Assembly: GCA_028564925.1 (NCBI GenBank)
Contig: CM053034.1
Coordinates: 157,598,048 to 157,662,047 of the forward strand
Origin: Lithobates sylvaticus
Taxonomy: Eukaryota > Chordata > Amphibia > Anura > Ranidae
Reading direction: 5' to 3'
DNA: 64,000 nucleotides
The notes beneath the pieces were generated by a model. It ran no database searches, was not told where the DNA came from, and saw nothing but the letters and a program-made list of their open reading frames with translations. Each line of letters begins with the position of its first letter. Within the stretch, counting starts at the first letter, position 1. The position numbers and the translations under genes were made by a program. Shown one piece after another: positions 21,233 through 32,684 of the stretch.

Positions 21233-21447
21233 GAAGCGAGTTTGCTCAAGCAGTGCACCAACAGTACTATCGCCCCTTTAATCTTGACAAAATATTTGGC
21301 ACAATTGACAGCCCAAAACTGGAGGACTTGTTTTATAAGAAAAAGCCCCGCTACTACAAGCGCACTAGCTCTGCAGTATGGCACTCACCACCACTAAACA
21401 GCAACAGGCAGCATCTTGCTGTGGGCTACAGTCTGAAAAAATTCTAG
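21233..21447 (+). CDS. incenp: INCENP last exon: IN-box core, TSS motif and stop
   Basis: The exon reads SEFAQAVHQQYYRPFNLDKI, then FGTIDSPKLEDLFYKKKPRY, then KRTSSAVWHSPP and ends LAVGYSLKKF with TAG at 21445. HQQYYRP, the LEDLF motif, and RTSSAVW with its Thr-Ser-Ser are the IN-box; Aurora B phosphorylates the TSS of INCENP to reach full activity (established for the family). The C-terminal YSLKK ending matches vertebrate INCENP. This is the strongest identification in the window. Confidence 0.98.
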
Positions 21448-21579
21448 GCAATGGCACTGCAGGCTTTGCAGCCCATATCCCAGACTACTGCACGCTGCTC
21501 CATACCTGTCTGTTTTATCTGTAATATTTTTAAACTGGTTATCTTATATATTTGTATGGTAGGGATGTCTTGTTATAAA

Positions 21580-21585
21580 AATAAA
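21580..21585 (+). terminator. incenp: Polyadenylation signal of INCENP
   Basis: AATAAA 133 bases after the stop, followed by a T-rich stretch; cleavage would fall near 21600. A second AATAAA at 22220 could serve a longer 3' UTR. Confidence 0.75.
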
Positions 21586-21600
21586 GATTCTTTAAAGATT

Positions 21601-22584
21601 TAGTTCATTTTCTACATTGTATAACTGCAGGGTGTTGTGAAATGTTCTTGTGCATGTAAGGTAAGTTTAGAGAAGAGATGGTGATTTGAAAGGTATCGAC
21701 TGGCTTTGTCTCAGTAGAAATGTTATTACTAAGGTAGCTATTACATTGGTGATTTTATTTGTGTCCATGCTTATGACCATCTAAAAAAAACATTGGCTGG
21801 TCCAGTCCATTGAAGTGTGAGTGTGTAATTTCATTTTCCAGCAGCTATTCTGTATGTTTGTTTTAACACTGAAATATATTATATATATGTTTGTACTGGT
21901 CTGGTTAATTTATTCACAAATGGGTACTGACTGTATGAAAGGATAGCGGGTTTCACTACATTAATGACATGGAAGGACTGCAGAATCTTTATTTTGCAAT
22001 TATAATGAAGAATGTTATGAACTGGTCATATAGCAAATATGACACCAGGCTTGGTGTAGTGTAAGACCAAAGTACTTTATAAAACGTAGTTCACTTTTTT
22101 TTTATTTTTTTTATTTATTTTCCTTAAAATGCTTTTATCTTTATTTTTTAAGAAAAGAGCCAGAGATTTTATGTACTGCCTTTTGGAGAGTTTTATGCTA
22201 TAGTTATGTTTCAAAAAAAAATAAAACGAATAACCTACTTGGTGGGAGGTGTGGAAAACTATGACTTGAGCTGTATTGCCAGTTACCATAGTGACACTGT
22301 ACTAGTCTGGGGTGTGCGTATCATACTCAGATCCAGCTGAAATGATGAAAGATGCTTGACCAACCTGTAACATTGCTTTGGGCACTGGATCCTGCATTCG
22401 GTGCTCCTCTATTGTGCAGTTTGAAATTAACTGCAGGGTGCTATACAGATCTATGGCAGTGTTAAATCATTCTCGTGTGACCCAGAAGACTTCTGGGATA
22501 TGGTCTTGTGAAGTGGTGGGGAGCCACATTCTGTATTAAATATTGTGGTCCTCTTCTGGTTGGTAAACAGGGCTTCTGTCCTCT
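21601..22584. other. Downstream of INCENP, no gene
   Basis: AT-rich sequence with an extra AATAAA at 22220-22225. No open frame or element ends that I can support. Confidence 0.5.
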
Positions 22585-23280
22585 TTCACTGCTGGCTGGC
22601 CATATAACGCAGATATACAGCAGCTCTGCTGCACCAGATCACGTATTGGGTATGTGATCTGTCCCTGCCAGGTAGGGGGGGACATGCTCTGCTGGTGGCC
22701 TGGCTGTGCTGTGGTTATTAACAAGCAGATGTTAAGCAGTGGGTGCTGCCCAATGGATTACCACTGGCACCCTCCAAGTGTCATGAATTTACACAGTACA
22801 GAGCCCTGACTATGTAAACCAGGCAGAGCCATGACTGTCAGCAGGGAAGTAATGGATTTTCTTTCCCTGCAAAGCAGGGAATAAATTCCATTACTTCCCT
22901 TAGTATAAGCACCAAACACTGGCTTGGCACACATTTAACCCTTTGATTGCCCTAGATGTTTAACCCCTTTCCAGCCAGTGTCATTAGTAATAGTGGATAT
23001 TTTTAGTACTGATCACTGTTTTATGTCACTGGTTCCCAAAAAAGTGTCTGGTTTTCTGCAATATTGCAGTCCTCCTAGAAGTCACTGATCACTGCCGTTA
23101 CTTTTAAAAAATAAATACAAATTCCAGTATATATTCCATAGTTTGTAGATGCTAAATTTTTGCGCAGACCAGTTAATATACGGTTATTGGAATTTTTTAT
23201 TTTACCAAAAACACAACACATTTGCCTAAACTGTATCCAATATATTTTTATAGCTGGAAATAAAAAAAAATAAAAAAAAA
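22585..23280 (+). mobile_element. Degenerate copy of a TTAA-type interspersed repeat
   Basis: Blocks such as CCCTTTGATTGCCC, TGATCACTG and AAAGTGTC, and the AT-rich right half, also occur in the same order at about 30060-30586 and 43390-44013, and the right end of the family at 49060-49251. This copy lacks the usual right end GGGCTGAAGTGGTTAA. Confidence 0.6.
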
Positions 23281-23282
23281 AG

Positions 23283-23668
23283 ATAGCTGTGTTGTGCTCA
23301 AAGTTTACATACCCTGATGGAATTTGATTTCTTGGCAATTTTTCAGAGAATATGAATAACACAAACGTCTCTTACTCATGGTTAGTGTTTGGCTAAAGTG
23401 TTTATTATCAATCAACTGTTTACTCTTTTTAAATCATAATAACAAACTACCCCAATGTCCCTGTTCAAAAGTTTACATACCCTGGTGATTTTGGCCTAAT
23501 AACATGCACACAAGTTGATACCAAGGAGTTTGAATGGCTATTAAAGGTAACCATCCTCACCTGTGATCTGTTTGCTTGTAATGTGTATGTATATAAAAAA
23601 GTTCAATGAGTTTCTGGACACTTGACAGACCCTTGCATCCAGTGCTGCACTGATGTTTCTGGATTCTG
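23283..23668 (+). mobile_element. 5' part of a Tc1-like transposon
   Basis: Starts with TGCTCAAAGTTTACATACCC, repeats the same phrase internally (CAAAAGTTTACATACCCTGG at 23466), and continues with the leader of a known vertebrate Tc1 type (ACATGCACACAAGTTGA, GACCCTTGCATCC). It stops where the transposase should begin, so it is a truncated copy. Confidence 0.7.
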
Positions 23669-24180
23669 AAAAGCAAAAACAGAAAAGCGCCTCCAAGTGA
23701 AATGTTTAATCAATAAGGCAGAAAAGTAATGAGCAGTTGCATTAAAATAAGTACAGGAATACTTGTCAGGAAGGGCAATGGCCTAAGGAGTTGGCCGGTG
23801 TCAGTGGCATGTTTCCTGGAGGTACCAAGTCCTGGATCTGTGAGCCACAAGGAGTTGGAGAGGAAGCTGGCTATGCCCTATAGGGGAGAGGTAATGAACG
23901 GCTTGTGGAAACAGCATGTGACGGCAGCGCTGGCAAGGGAACCACGTGTTTCAGAGCATGCGTGCAAGTCCGTAAGGTTCATGCGCGCTCTTTTATCAAG
24001 TGTAAAGAGGGGAGAAGAACAGACGGCATTTAAATGCTCCATCAAAAGCTGACTGGACGTATCATGATTGTACTGCATGATGCTAATGGTGGCTTATAAG
24101 ATGGATTGATGCACAAATGCCCTATAATAACGAATATGTAGATGGATAAAGGCTTGGTTAAAAAAAAAAATAAACTTTAA
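23669..24180 (-). other. Unclassified repeat with GAAACACGTGG motif
   Basis: On the minus strand this reads ACTTGATAAAAGAGCGCGC and later CTCTGAAACACGTGG, similar in layout to the motif at 56300-56335. No coding sequence. Confidence 0.35.
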
Positions 24181-24214
24181 AATGTTTTCTATATAAGTGT
24201 GTGCCAAAACACAG

Positions 24215-24835
24215 CTGTGCAGCTACAACAGTGTGTGCATCCAAAAACACACAACCAATGCGATAATAAAAATCGCACTGAATGGTTGCAGAGAAATGGC
24301 AATATTATAGCAATAACACTAAAAATATAAAGAAACATACAAAAATTAGATACAAATCACATGATAAACATCTGAGACTTGCATTAAAAATAAATATTAA
24401 AATCGATGATATAGATCTCATAGCCAATTATTTAAAAAAAAAAAATATATATATATATATACACACGCATACATAAAAACAATAATAGGAAACATTCCAT
24501 TAAGATTCACAATATATATGCGTGACCATCTACATACAAATGGACCAATATACACACATGCAAACAATGAATCGAAAATATTTTAGCTGATTGTCATAAA
24601 ACCATATATTGGGAGAGACATAATACAATGAAAGGGAAGAAAAGGATCGTCATTATTAATTAACAGTGTGCACCTGCATCCAAAAGCACACACATAGACA
24701 AACCACTGCGATAGTAAAACTCGCACAGAATGGCTGCATCAAAACTGCACTATTATAGCAATAACACTAAAAATATAATGACATGTATACAAAAATTTGA
24801 TTCAAATCACATGATAAACATCTGACACTCACCTT
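24215..24835. repeat. Direct duplication of a ~175-bp segment, about 435 bp apart
   Basis: 24225-24395 and 24660-24835 share phrases in the same order: AGTGTGTGCATCC / AGTGTGCACCTGCATCC, GCGATA, AGCAATAACACTAAAAATAT, AAATCACATGATAAACATCT. Between them lies AT-rich DNA with an (AT)n run at 24444-24460. It may be two halves of one element. Confidence 0.65.
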
Positions 24836-25706
24836 AGAAATACATTACAATGAAAGGATTGTCATTATTAATTGATTAAGCTGCTGGCTCATATAGTGGC
24901 AATGACGACAGCTAAAAGGAACACTAAAGAGTTATAAAATGGTGTTTACCGTCCTGCGGGCACGGAGCTTGCGGCAGGTGTGTGGGCACAGCGGAAAATT
25001 AAAAGTAACGTACGGGAGTAACGTTACTCTGCCCAGCCATGCCATTCTGCCGACGTACACTATATCTACAGGAGCCGGTTGGCAAGCGGTTAGGATGGTA
25101 ACAAGTCCCCCCCACCCCCAAAACACACGCCAAGATCCTTCTTCCCTTCAGCAGCTGTCAGATGTATGTGGCTCCACCTGATTCTTTGATGGACTAAACT
25201 GCAATTCCCTTCTTCCACTGTGGCAAATGGACTTGTAGTTCTCAATGGAACACAATTGCAGTGATCACTGTATTCATAGTCCATTTATACTTCTTTCAGC
25301 TCTCTAACAAAGTCTGTATCTTGGTATGAACATAGAGCTGTTAAAAAAAAAAAAAGTCTGCAGGAGCCTGGCATTGCATCTGTGATTTACTGAGCACAGT
25401 TACAATGATTTGCAGGCTCATTTTCAAAAAAATAAATAAATACATTTCTGCAAATATATGTGCATTTATTAATATTGTATTTCTTGCAAAAAATGGCCAT
25501 AGCCTTTACTTGAATCCTTTCACTGTCAAAGCCATTTTTGCATTTTATTACACATTTTTTTTTAATTATTTAAAACATAAAAAATCCTCCCTAGGTGATC
25601 TATGTACATTGCAAGGATTTTAACAAACTTTGTTGCAGATTCCTACCTTTTGTTATTCTGAAGAAATCCATGTGCGTTTCTCTGTGCCCATGTTAGAAAG
25701 TGAGTC
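24836..25706. other. No recognised gene
   Basis: Intergenic sequence; several short open stretches but no codon pattern or homology I recognise. Confidence 0.45.
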
Positions 25707-25709
25707 TAA

Positions 25710-26147
25710 TGCCCTGTACACACCATAGGATTTTCCGACAACAAAATCCATGTTTTTTTTTTTTTTTTTATTCCTGAAGGATGTTGGCTCAAACTTGTCT
25801 TGCCTACACACGGTCACACAAAGTTGGTCGGAAATTCCGAACGTCAAGAACGCGACGATGTACAACACGTATGACAAGCTGAGAAAAATGAAGTTTAATA
25901 GACAGTGCTGTACTTCTGCTTGATTCCGAGCATGCGTGGAACTTTGTGCGTCGGAATTGTGTACACACGATCGGAATTTCCGACAACAGATTTTGTTGTC
26001 GGAAAATTTGAGAACCAGATCTCAAATTTTGTGTGACGGAAATTCCTATGGAAAATGTCCGATGGAGCCTACACACGGTCGGAATTTCAGACAACAGGGT
26101 TCTATCACACATTTTCCATTGTAAAATCCTATCGTGTGTACAGGGCA
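25710..26147. mobile_element. PIF/Harbinger-type MITE, TGCCCTGTACACAC family, copy 1
   Basis: TAA at 25707-25709 and 26148-26150 flanks termini TGCCCTGTACACACC and GTGTGTACAGGGCA. Internally it repeats variants of GTCGGAATTTCCGACAACA in both directions. Related to 39412-39815. Confidence 0.82.
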
Positions 26148-26150
26148 TAA

Positions 26151-26413
26151 GACCCCTTTCACACTGAAGCGCTGATAAAACAGCCGTTAAAGCGCTGGTT
26201 GTTTTAGCAGTGCTTTTTTGGTGCTAGCGGGTCGATTTTTTATTTTTTTTTTTAAACAGCGCTCCAAACACGTCCCAAAGATGCTGTTTGCAGGACTTTT
26301 TGTACCGCACCTCCCCAGTGTGAAAGCACGGATTTAAAAAAAATGGGAGGCGGTTTTCAGGTGCTATTTTTAGAGCTAAAATGCCCAAAAACAGCCTCGG
26401 TGTGAAAGGGGTC
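26151..26413. mobile_element. PIF/Harbinger-type MITE, GACCCCTTTCACAC variant
   Basis: Starts directly after the TAA that ends the previous MITE and ends GTGTGAAAGGGGTC before TTA. Body resembles, at a distance, the 11719 and 16478 copies. The two flanking triplets (TAA, TTA) do not match, so the shared TAA may be from the neighbour. Confidence 0.7.
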
Positions 26414-26504
26414 TTATGGGAGTGGTTTCATAATCGGTAAGTCAATCACATAAGCAGGAAATTATGTTTCGGTGGGGGGGGGGGGGCTTGGTGCGGCGTA
26501 CTGA

Positions 26505-26508
<4 letters not shown>

Positions 26509-26552
<44 letters not shown>

Positions 26553-26568
26553 ACTCACACACACACAC
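26509..26568. repeat. (AC)n microsatellite
   Basis: AC dinucleotide run of about 30 units with a few TCAC interruptions; a G-run lies just upstream at 26474-26487. Confidence 0.95.
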
Positions 26569-27160
26569 TACAGAACTCCTCCAGATAAGCCACATTGCAT
26601 TTTCGGAAAATTACATTGGCTGCAGATTGAAAAGGAAAGGTAATTATTATTAACATTCAATTACAATATGACTTGTGTCACAATTGTATACGCTATATTA
26701 TCTTTTCTTTATTTTCTTTTTCCCCACGAACGTGGAGTTACCCTTTAAAGCCTGAGGATTAATTAAAACCCCCAAACAGTATATATTTTCTAAAAGCAGA
26801 GACCCTGGACAATAAAATGGCAGTAATTCCAATTTTTTTATGTCACACAATATTTGCGCAACAGATTATCAAATGCAAATTTTCATAATAAAATACTATT
26901 AAAATGATATATAAATGTAAACTAAAAAATGAGGTTGTGCTGAGTAAGCAGATACTCAACATGTCAAGCCTTAAAATTATGCATGCCCAAGAAATGGTGA
27001 CAAACTTTAGTACCCTAAATTTTCTATAGCCAAAGCTTTTAAAAGCCCCTAGTTTAGAGTTAACCGTTAATAATGGCCCAAGAATTAATACATGTAGCAT
27101 GTGTATTGCGAGCTCCTGAGTGCTGTGAGTACCTGTGTATTGCTGAGTATTAGTGTCGGG
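26569..27160. other. AT-rich intergenic stretch, nothing recognised
   Basis: No open frame, repeat ends or RNA gene seen. Confidence 0.5.
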
Positions 27161-27164
27161 AAGC

Positions 27165-27715
27165 TAGTTGTCAATTAATTGGGTCAAATTCCCAATCCCC
27201 ATTAAATTAGTAGGTACGGTGCCCGGCGGGTATCAAGATGCGACTCGGTGCACATCTTGTGGCATGTATGCGTTCTTTGGTCATTCAATCAAGGGTGAAT
27301 ACTGCTGCGTAAAATGTAAGAATGTTGTTTCCCTAAAAGCCCAGGTTCTGAATCTAGGGAAGCAATTGTCAACACTGAGAAGACTATACTAAAGGAGAGT
27401 TGGGCTCGTACCAGGCAGGGGCCAGCACAGAGGCGGGTGGAGACAAAGAGGTGCAGGCACCAGAGCAGAGTAGAGGGGTGACAGGAAGGGTAGAGGGGAA
27501 AGAGTCAGGGAGGCCGGTACTGGGCTGGAACATCCCAATAAGTATGCCCTGTTGCATGATATTGGGGAAACCAGTCAGGGACCAGCATTGCTGGAGCAGA
27601 GTGACCCCCCTAGCTGCCAGGGGAAAAGGAAAGACAGATTATGGTGGTAGGGGACTCAGTTATTAGAAGGACAGAGAGGGCAATCTGTCACAAAGACCGG
27701 AAGCACCGAACTGTA
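27165..27715 (+). mobile_element. CR1/L2-like LINE ORF1 fragment with esterase motif
   Basis: Broken + strand coding sequence. A cysteine-rich knuckle (CTSCGMYAFFGHS then CCVKCKN) at about 27255-27315 is followed by a leucine-rich stretch, and after several frame changes by RQIMVVGDSVIRRTERAIC near 27640-27695. The GDS box in that setting is the start of the SGNH-type esterase found in ORF1 of CR1/L2 LINEs. The copy is truncated on the right and inactive. Confidence 0.65.
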
Positions 27716-27717
27716 TG

Positions 27718-29506
27718 TTGTGTTATTGTAAACCTCAGATATGAAATATGAATAAAGCATATTCGTCTATAGTGTGTACTTGTCTCGGTTAATCAACATA
27801 ATCATTTAACATTATTTTTAACCACTTTCCGACCGGCGCACGACGATGTACGTCCATTTTTTGAAGAGGGATATCTCGGTAACGGCAGCAGCTGCTGCCA
27901 CAACCGAGGTATCCATCTCTTCAGGCGCCGATCGGCTGTCCGATAATGGTGGTCATCGCGGTGGATTCGCCGCGAGATCACCGTTATCGGCGGCGGGAGA
28001 GGTTCCCCCCCCCCTCCCGCCGCTCTCCTGCGCCTTCCGCCGCTTACCGGAACCGTCGGCAGCGGCGGAGGCGATCGGGTCCGTTCCCCTGATGTGTCTA
28101 GAGATGAGTGACGCTAAGATGGCTGCCACTCATCTCTATACCATAGGAGGGCGGAAGCAACGTCAAAAACGTCACTTCCGCCCATACCTCTTAAAGAGGA
28201 ATTTTCAAATGTCATTTTTTTAAATGACATTTTTTTTTTTTTTTTTTTTTTTTTTCATTGAAGTCCAAATATGAGATCTGAGGACTTTTTGACCCCAGAT
28301 CTCATATTTAAGAGGACCTGTCATGCTTTTTTCTATTACAAGGAATGTTTACATTCCTTGTAATAGGAATAAAAGTGAGCTAATTAATTTTTTTTTAAAA
28401 AACAGTGTAAAAATAAATAAAATCAAGAAAAATAAATAAGAAAAACCAAAAAAATTTTTTTTAAAGCGCCCCGTCCCGACGAGCTCGTGCGCAGAAGCGA
28501 ACGCATACGTGAGTAGCGCCCGCATATGAAAACGGTGGTCAAACCACACATGTGAGGTATCGCCGCGATCGGTAGAGCGAGAGCAATAATTATAGCCGTA
28601 GACCTCCTCTGTAACGCAAAATATGCAACCTGTAGAATTTTTTAAACGTCGCCTATGGAGATTTTTGAGGGTAAAAGTTTGATGCCATTCCACGAGCGGG
28701 CGCAATTTTGAAGCGTGACATGTTAGGTATCAATTTACTCGGCGTAACATTATCTTTCACAATATATAAAAAAAATTGGACTAACTTTACTGTTGTCTTA
28801 TTTTTTTTTATTCAAAAAAGTGAATTTTTTCCAAAAAAAGTGCGCTTGCAAGACCGCTGCGCAAATACGGTGTGAAAAAAAGTATTGCAACGACCGCCAT
28901 TTTATTCTCTAGGGTGTTTGAAAAAAAACAATATATAATGTTTGGGGGTTCTAAGTTTTTTTCTAGCAAAAAAAACTGTTTTAAACATGTAAACACCTAA
29001 AATCCAAAACGAGGCTGGTCTTAAAGTGGTTAATCCTCATGCTGCTAGTCTTAGTAAATAGATGGAAAAGTATACCATATTTACTTGTTTTAAACTTTTT
29101 ATTTTATTTATTTTTTTACCATTTCTTCAGTTACTTCCTGGTTTCATGCCTAGGCAAATTATGTTGGAGTCTTCAGGAGGGGAGGAGGGTTTTTCTCAAC
29201 TTAGCACACACTCATGCAGGCCTGAGCTAAAGGCAGATGGAATCCAGGAAGTAAATGTTACATGAATCATTGCCCTGGCTCAAGATGGTGACAGACAGAA
29301 ATGCTAGGGGGGTGTTTTTCAAAGTGATTTCTCAACAAAATAAAGCATAGATAGAGGCATGGATGGATGGGGGAGTTTGCTTTGAATATTAAAAATGAAT
29401 TAAATTGTGTTTTTGGTTTAGTGTAAAGATTGGTACAGCGCTCCCCTAAATGATAAGTAAACTTTATATGCCTTATGTGTGAACCTTCTGTGATGGGCAG
29501 CAATAC
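27718..29506 (+). mobile_element. MITE-like repeat interrupted by a 1.2 kb TTAA element
   Basis: 27718-27817 (ATTGTAAACCTCAGATATG ...) and 29034-29506 (TCCTCATGCTGCTAG ... GATGGGCAGCAATAC) are the two halves of one repeat; the uninterrupted version lies inverted at 40142-40710. The interruption is the element at 27822-29029. Confidence 0.8.
27822..29029. mobile_element. TTAA-flanked non-autonomous element, 1.2 kb
   Basis: TTAA at 27818-27821 and 29030-29033; termini CCACTTTCCGACC and (inverse of right) CCACTTTAAGACC. The empty site at 40608-40620 (inverted) shows one TTAA only, confirming the duplication. No transposase is encoded. The middle has AAGATGGCTGCC (28117) and CGTCACTTCCGCC (28170), and a poly(T) at 28231-28256. 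Its right half is shared with 45410-46480. Confidence 0.85.
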
Positions 29507-30586
29507 AAGGCAGTGTCTGGAGGTCTGGAGGTGTGGTGGAGAGGTCAGCCTGGGGCCCTTAGCTGCTTCCTCTTCAACTGCAATCACCGGGGAGGAATGT
29601 GTGTCAGTGGGTGCCTGCCATAGATGGGGTAAGTGCGGGGCCGACCGTCCCACGGGGGGAGGGGGGTGCGGATGACCAGACCGACCGGGGATACATTGTT
29701 TCTCCACTAGGGGGTATAGAGGTAGCCATAGATTTACACTTAGTGGAGTAGGTACATATATACAGATCGATTCCAGCTTCCAGGATGTCTGGGTGAACTT
29801 GCTTGCCGACCAGCCGCCAGCATTATACGGCAGCAGGTCGGCTCTCCTGGGCAAATTGCCGTAGCTGAACGGCAGCTCCTGCCCACTGCGGCAGCGTGCC
29901 CACGGGTCGGGCAGACTTGATGTCCCCCGGCGACTCACGGTCACGGTATACAGAGGCAGTAAGGCGGATCCCCATTCTGACAGGAGTCATGACAGAGGTC
30001 CACTGTTCCCAGTGATTTTTGTCATGTCCCTGCCAGCCCATCTCCCCTACAGTTAGAACACGCTGAGGGAACACATTTATCCCCTTGATCGCCCCCTAGT
30101 GTTAACCCCTTCCCTGCCAGTGACATTTATACAGTAATCAGTGACCTATTTCTAGCACTGATCACTGTATAAATGTCAATGGTCCAAAAAAAGTGTCCGA
30201 TCTGTCCGCCGCAATGTCACAGTCCCGCTAAAAATCGCAGATCGCCGCCATTACTAGTAAAAAAATAAATAAAAATGCCATAAATCTATCCCCTATTTTA
30301 TAGACGCTATAACTTTTGCACAAACCAATCAATATATGCCTACTGCGATTTTTTTTTTTTTTTTTTAACAAAAATATGTAGAAGAATATGCATCGGCCTA
30401 AACTGATGAATAATTTTTTTTTTTTTTTGGATGTGTATTATAGCAAAAAGTAAAAAAATATATATTTTTTTAAATTGTCGCTCTTTGTTTATAGTGCAAA
30501 AAAAAAAAAAGGTGCGCACTGCCATATTTCGCAAAAAAATGGCCTGGTCATTAAGGGGCAAATCCTTCTGGGGCTGAAGGAGTTAA
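29507..30586 (+). mobile_element. Copy of the GGGCTGAAG-TTAA repeat family
   Basis: The right part (about 30060-30586) matches 43390-44013 in order: CCTTGATCGCCC, TGATCACTGTATAAATG, AAAGTGTCCGATCTGTCC, ACGCTATAACTTTTGC, TGGCCTGGTCATTAAGGGG, ending GGCTGAAGGAG next to TTAA at 30585-30588. The left part to 29507 is not delimited and may include unrelated sequence. Confidence 0.55.
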
Positions 30587-30614
30587 TCAATATCTAATGT
30601 CCCAAGTTCTTTAA

Positions 30615-30833
30615 AGCGGAAGTAAACCCATCGATTTAACAGTCTAAAAAAAAAAAAAAGGCATGCCGTGAATGCTAACTGCACATTGGCTGTGCTCTCA
30701 ACCAAACAGTCAAACCATCCAATGGCTGGTGTCATAACGGATCACATGTGCAGCACTGTGGCAGTTGAAGATTAAACAGAGGCAAAGATGGCAGCTTCCT
30801 TGGCTGAAAACGATAGGGGGGTTTACTTCCACT
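30615..30833. mobile_element. Small TTAA-flanked MITE
   Basis: TTAA at 30611-30614 and 30834-30837; inverted termini AGCGGAAGTAAACCC and GGGTTTACTTCCACT. 219 bp, non-coding, contains AAAGATGGCAGC. Confidence 0.82.
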
Positions 30834-30837
30834 TTAA

Positions 30838-31231
30838 TGACACTTGGATATTGGTATAGTAACACCTTTTTTTAGTACTATAAACATGCTTACAATATTT
30901 GAGTTAATTTATTCCTAGTTTTCCTTTCTTATTTATTACCATTTCTATGCACTTTTTTTTATGCTGCTAGTCCCTGCATACCTCTGCATGTTAGGACTAT
31001 TATAAATTGGAGTCCGCATTTTAATAAATGTGTATAGGCGGCAGGCTATAAAAACATGGTGCCCGTATCTACCTTTTCACTATTATGTACTGGGTGCGTG
31101 CTGTCCCCTTATCTTTATTTTTTATTTATGTACTTATTACTCCTTCTGTAGTCTTATGTAGCTTGTATCTGCAATAGCCTGCACTGAGCGTTTTTACATC
31201 TTACTTCCGGTGTTCCAGTATGAGATTTGAG
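30838..31231. other. No recognised feature
   Basis: AT-rich sequence without ends or coding potential. Confidence 0.45.
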
Positions 31232-31233
31232 TA

Positions 31234-31662
31234 CAGGGGGTCCCCGGGTTACAAACAAGATAGGGACTGTAGGTTTGTTCTTAAGTTGAATCTGTTTGTA
31301 AGTCGGAACAGGTACATGTTTTAAGTGTAGCTCCAGCCAAAAAAATCTATTTTTAAGTTTTTTAGATAACATAGAGAAGGGTTATCACCCCTGTAACATT
31401 TGTTTTGCTGTCTGTGCCCCTGTTCAGACGATTTCACCTCACCTTCTGTCCCAATGACAATTGGATTTTGAACATTTTGGGTTGTTAGGGAAGCATAGAC
31501 TGGTGATAAAGCATCAGTGGAGACACCCTTTTCCCATATTAACTCTTACAGGAGTGAATTTCCCTTCCTAGGGGTGGATTTCCTCTCACTTCCTGTTGTC
31601 TCCCTCCGTTTGTAAGTAGGAGTCGTTTGTAAGTCGGATGTTTGTAAGTAGGGGACCCCCTG
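31234..31662. mobile_element. TA-flanked (Tc1/mariner-type) MITE
   Basis: TA at 31232-31233 and 31663-31664; perfect 12-bp inverted termini CAGGGGGTCCCC. The inside repeats GTTTGTAAGTCGGA-type phrases at both ends. A more diverged copy lies at about 60309-60715. Confidence 0.82.
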
Positions 31663-31881
31663 TAGTGGCTTCCTCCCTTGCTGCCTTTTTTTATGGGAGG
31701 ACTATGATAAAATGGCACCTGCATAGTAGTCTATGGGAAAAAGTGGCGGGCCACAAAAAAATGTCACCCAAACAAATTAGTTAACCATTTATTATATAAA
31801 GCCCTGGAATGTCACTGGGAACTTTTTCCTTTGAAGAAGTCACATGGCGTGTCAGGAAACACATCAGTGCCGGGCCTAGTG

Positions 31882-32069
31882 ATGAAGGCCTCTTGACCCC
31901 ATAGGGAAAGAGAGCCCTGACTGTTGGGGGCATGTCCAGGGCGGGCCGAAGTGACCAAAGGGTCTTTAAAGATTGGTGGGGGTGTGGGTTGGGCTGGGCC
32001 TGAGCTCGACAAAAGTGCCGCGCCCAGAAAATTCTGGAGCCTTCTGGAAGATCCGTTGGGAAGAGCTGC
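31882..32069 (+). repeat. Ngaro A1 repeat
   Basis: 188 bp beginning ATGAAGGCCTCTTGACCCC, repeated as A2 at 38084-38271 with about three differences. Confidence 0.92.
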
Positions 32070-32684
32070 TTGCTGACCCTTTGCCTCCAGCCATGGACAC
32101 TGATCTCCTTTTGGCCAAGGTCCGTGAGCTGGCTCTCCAGGGTCAGGCTGACTGGCTTTTCTCTCTCCTCTCTGGGACTGCTCCACCTGCCCCTCCTGCT
32201 CCTCACCCCCCCCCCCCCTCCTCCCCTGCCTGCGGAACCTCATGTTGAGCCTAGGGCCCGGAGGCGGGTCCGCCCGCCTTCTCGGCTGAGCCCCAGTTCT
32301 AGGGCCTCTGCGGGTCAATCCTATGACCCCTGCTCCCCTGTCCGTTATGCTGCCCTGAGTTCTTGTGCTCCTTCAGTTAGGAAGCACAGCACCTCCTCCC
32401 GTCATCACCGGGGCCCTGCTCAGCGGTCCCCCCCCCCTGCCCCATGCTGCCGGCAGCTCCTCCCGTGCAGGCCGCTCGCGGAGCCCTCGTTCTGGGCAGG
32501 GCTCCGTTCGGGCGGTCCCTGTCACTGCACCGTCTACTGGCTGTCTGTTGCCAGGGAGCCAGGCCGGAGCTGAGGCGCTCCCTGGCCGTGATTTGCCCAC
32601 CGCCTTACCTGAGCCCGCTCCCGCGGCGGGCGGGGGGTTGGCGGCGGTTAGAAACCCCCGGTCCTCGGCGCGGAGATCCTCCGG

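Larger units (their letters stand above)
3012..21600 (+). other. incenp: INCENP gene, 3' half (gene body)
   Basis: INCENP is the scaffold of the chromosomal passenger complex: it carries Aurora B, survivin and borealin and works at centromeres and the spindle midzone. This window holds eight exons (3012-3121, 7928-8048, 8168-8290, 9901-10079, 19586-19697, 20073-20237, 20348-20504, 21233-21447). All are joined by GT-AG introns whose phases match, giving 393 residues plus stop. The first six encode the highly charged E/K/R/Q-rich single alpha helix that binds microtubules; the last two encode the IN-box. The N-terminal centromere-targeting region that binds survivin and borealin lies upstream of the window. 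Coding DNA is only about 6% of the span. No expression signals other than the polyadenylation signal are visible. Confidence 0.95.

Noticed and set aside
27165-27715. A host SGNH esterase gene
   Set aside because: The GDS motif sits in a broken frame preceded by a LINE ORF1-type knuckle, and the rest of the catalytic domain is missing.
31812-32318. Minus-strand 168-codon frame near the Ngaro left end
   Set aside because: GC-rich shadow of the element's sense strand; no recognisable domain.
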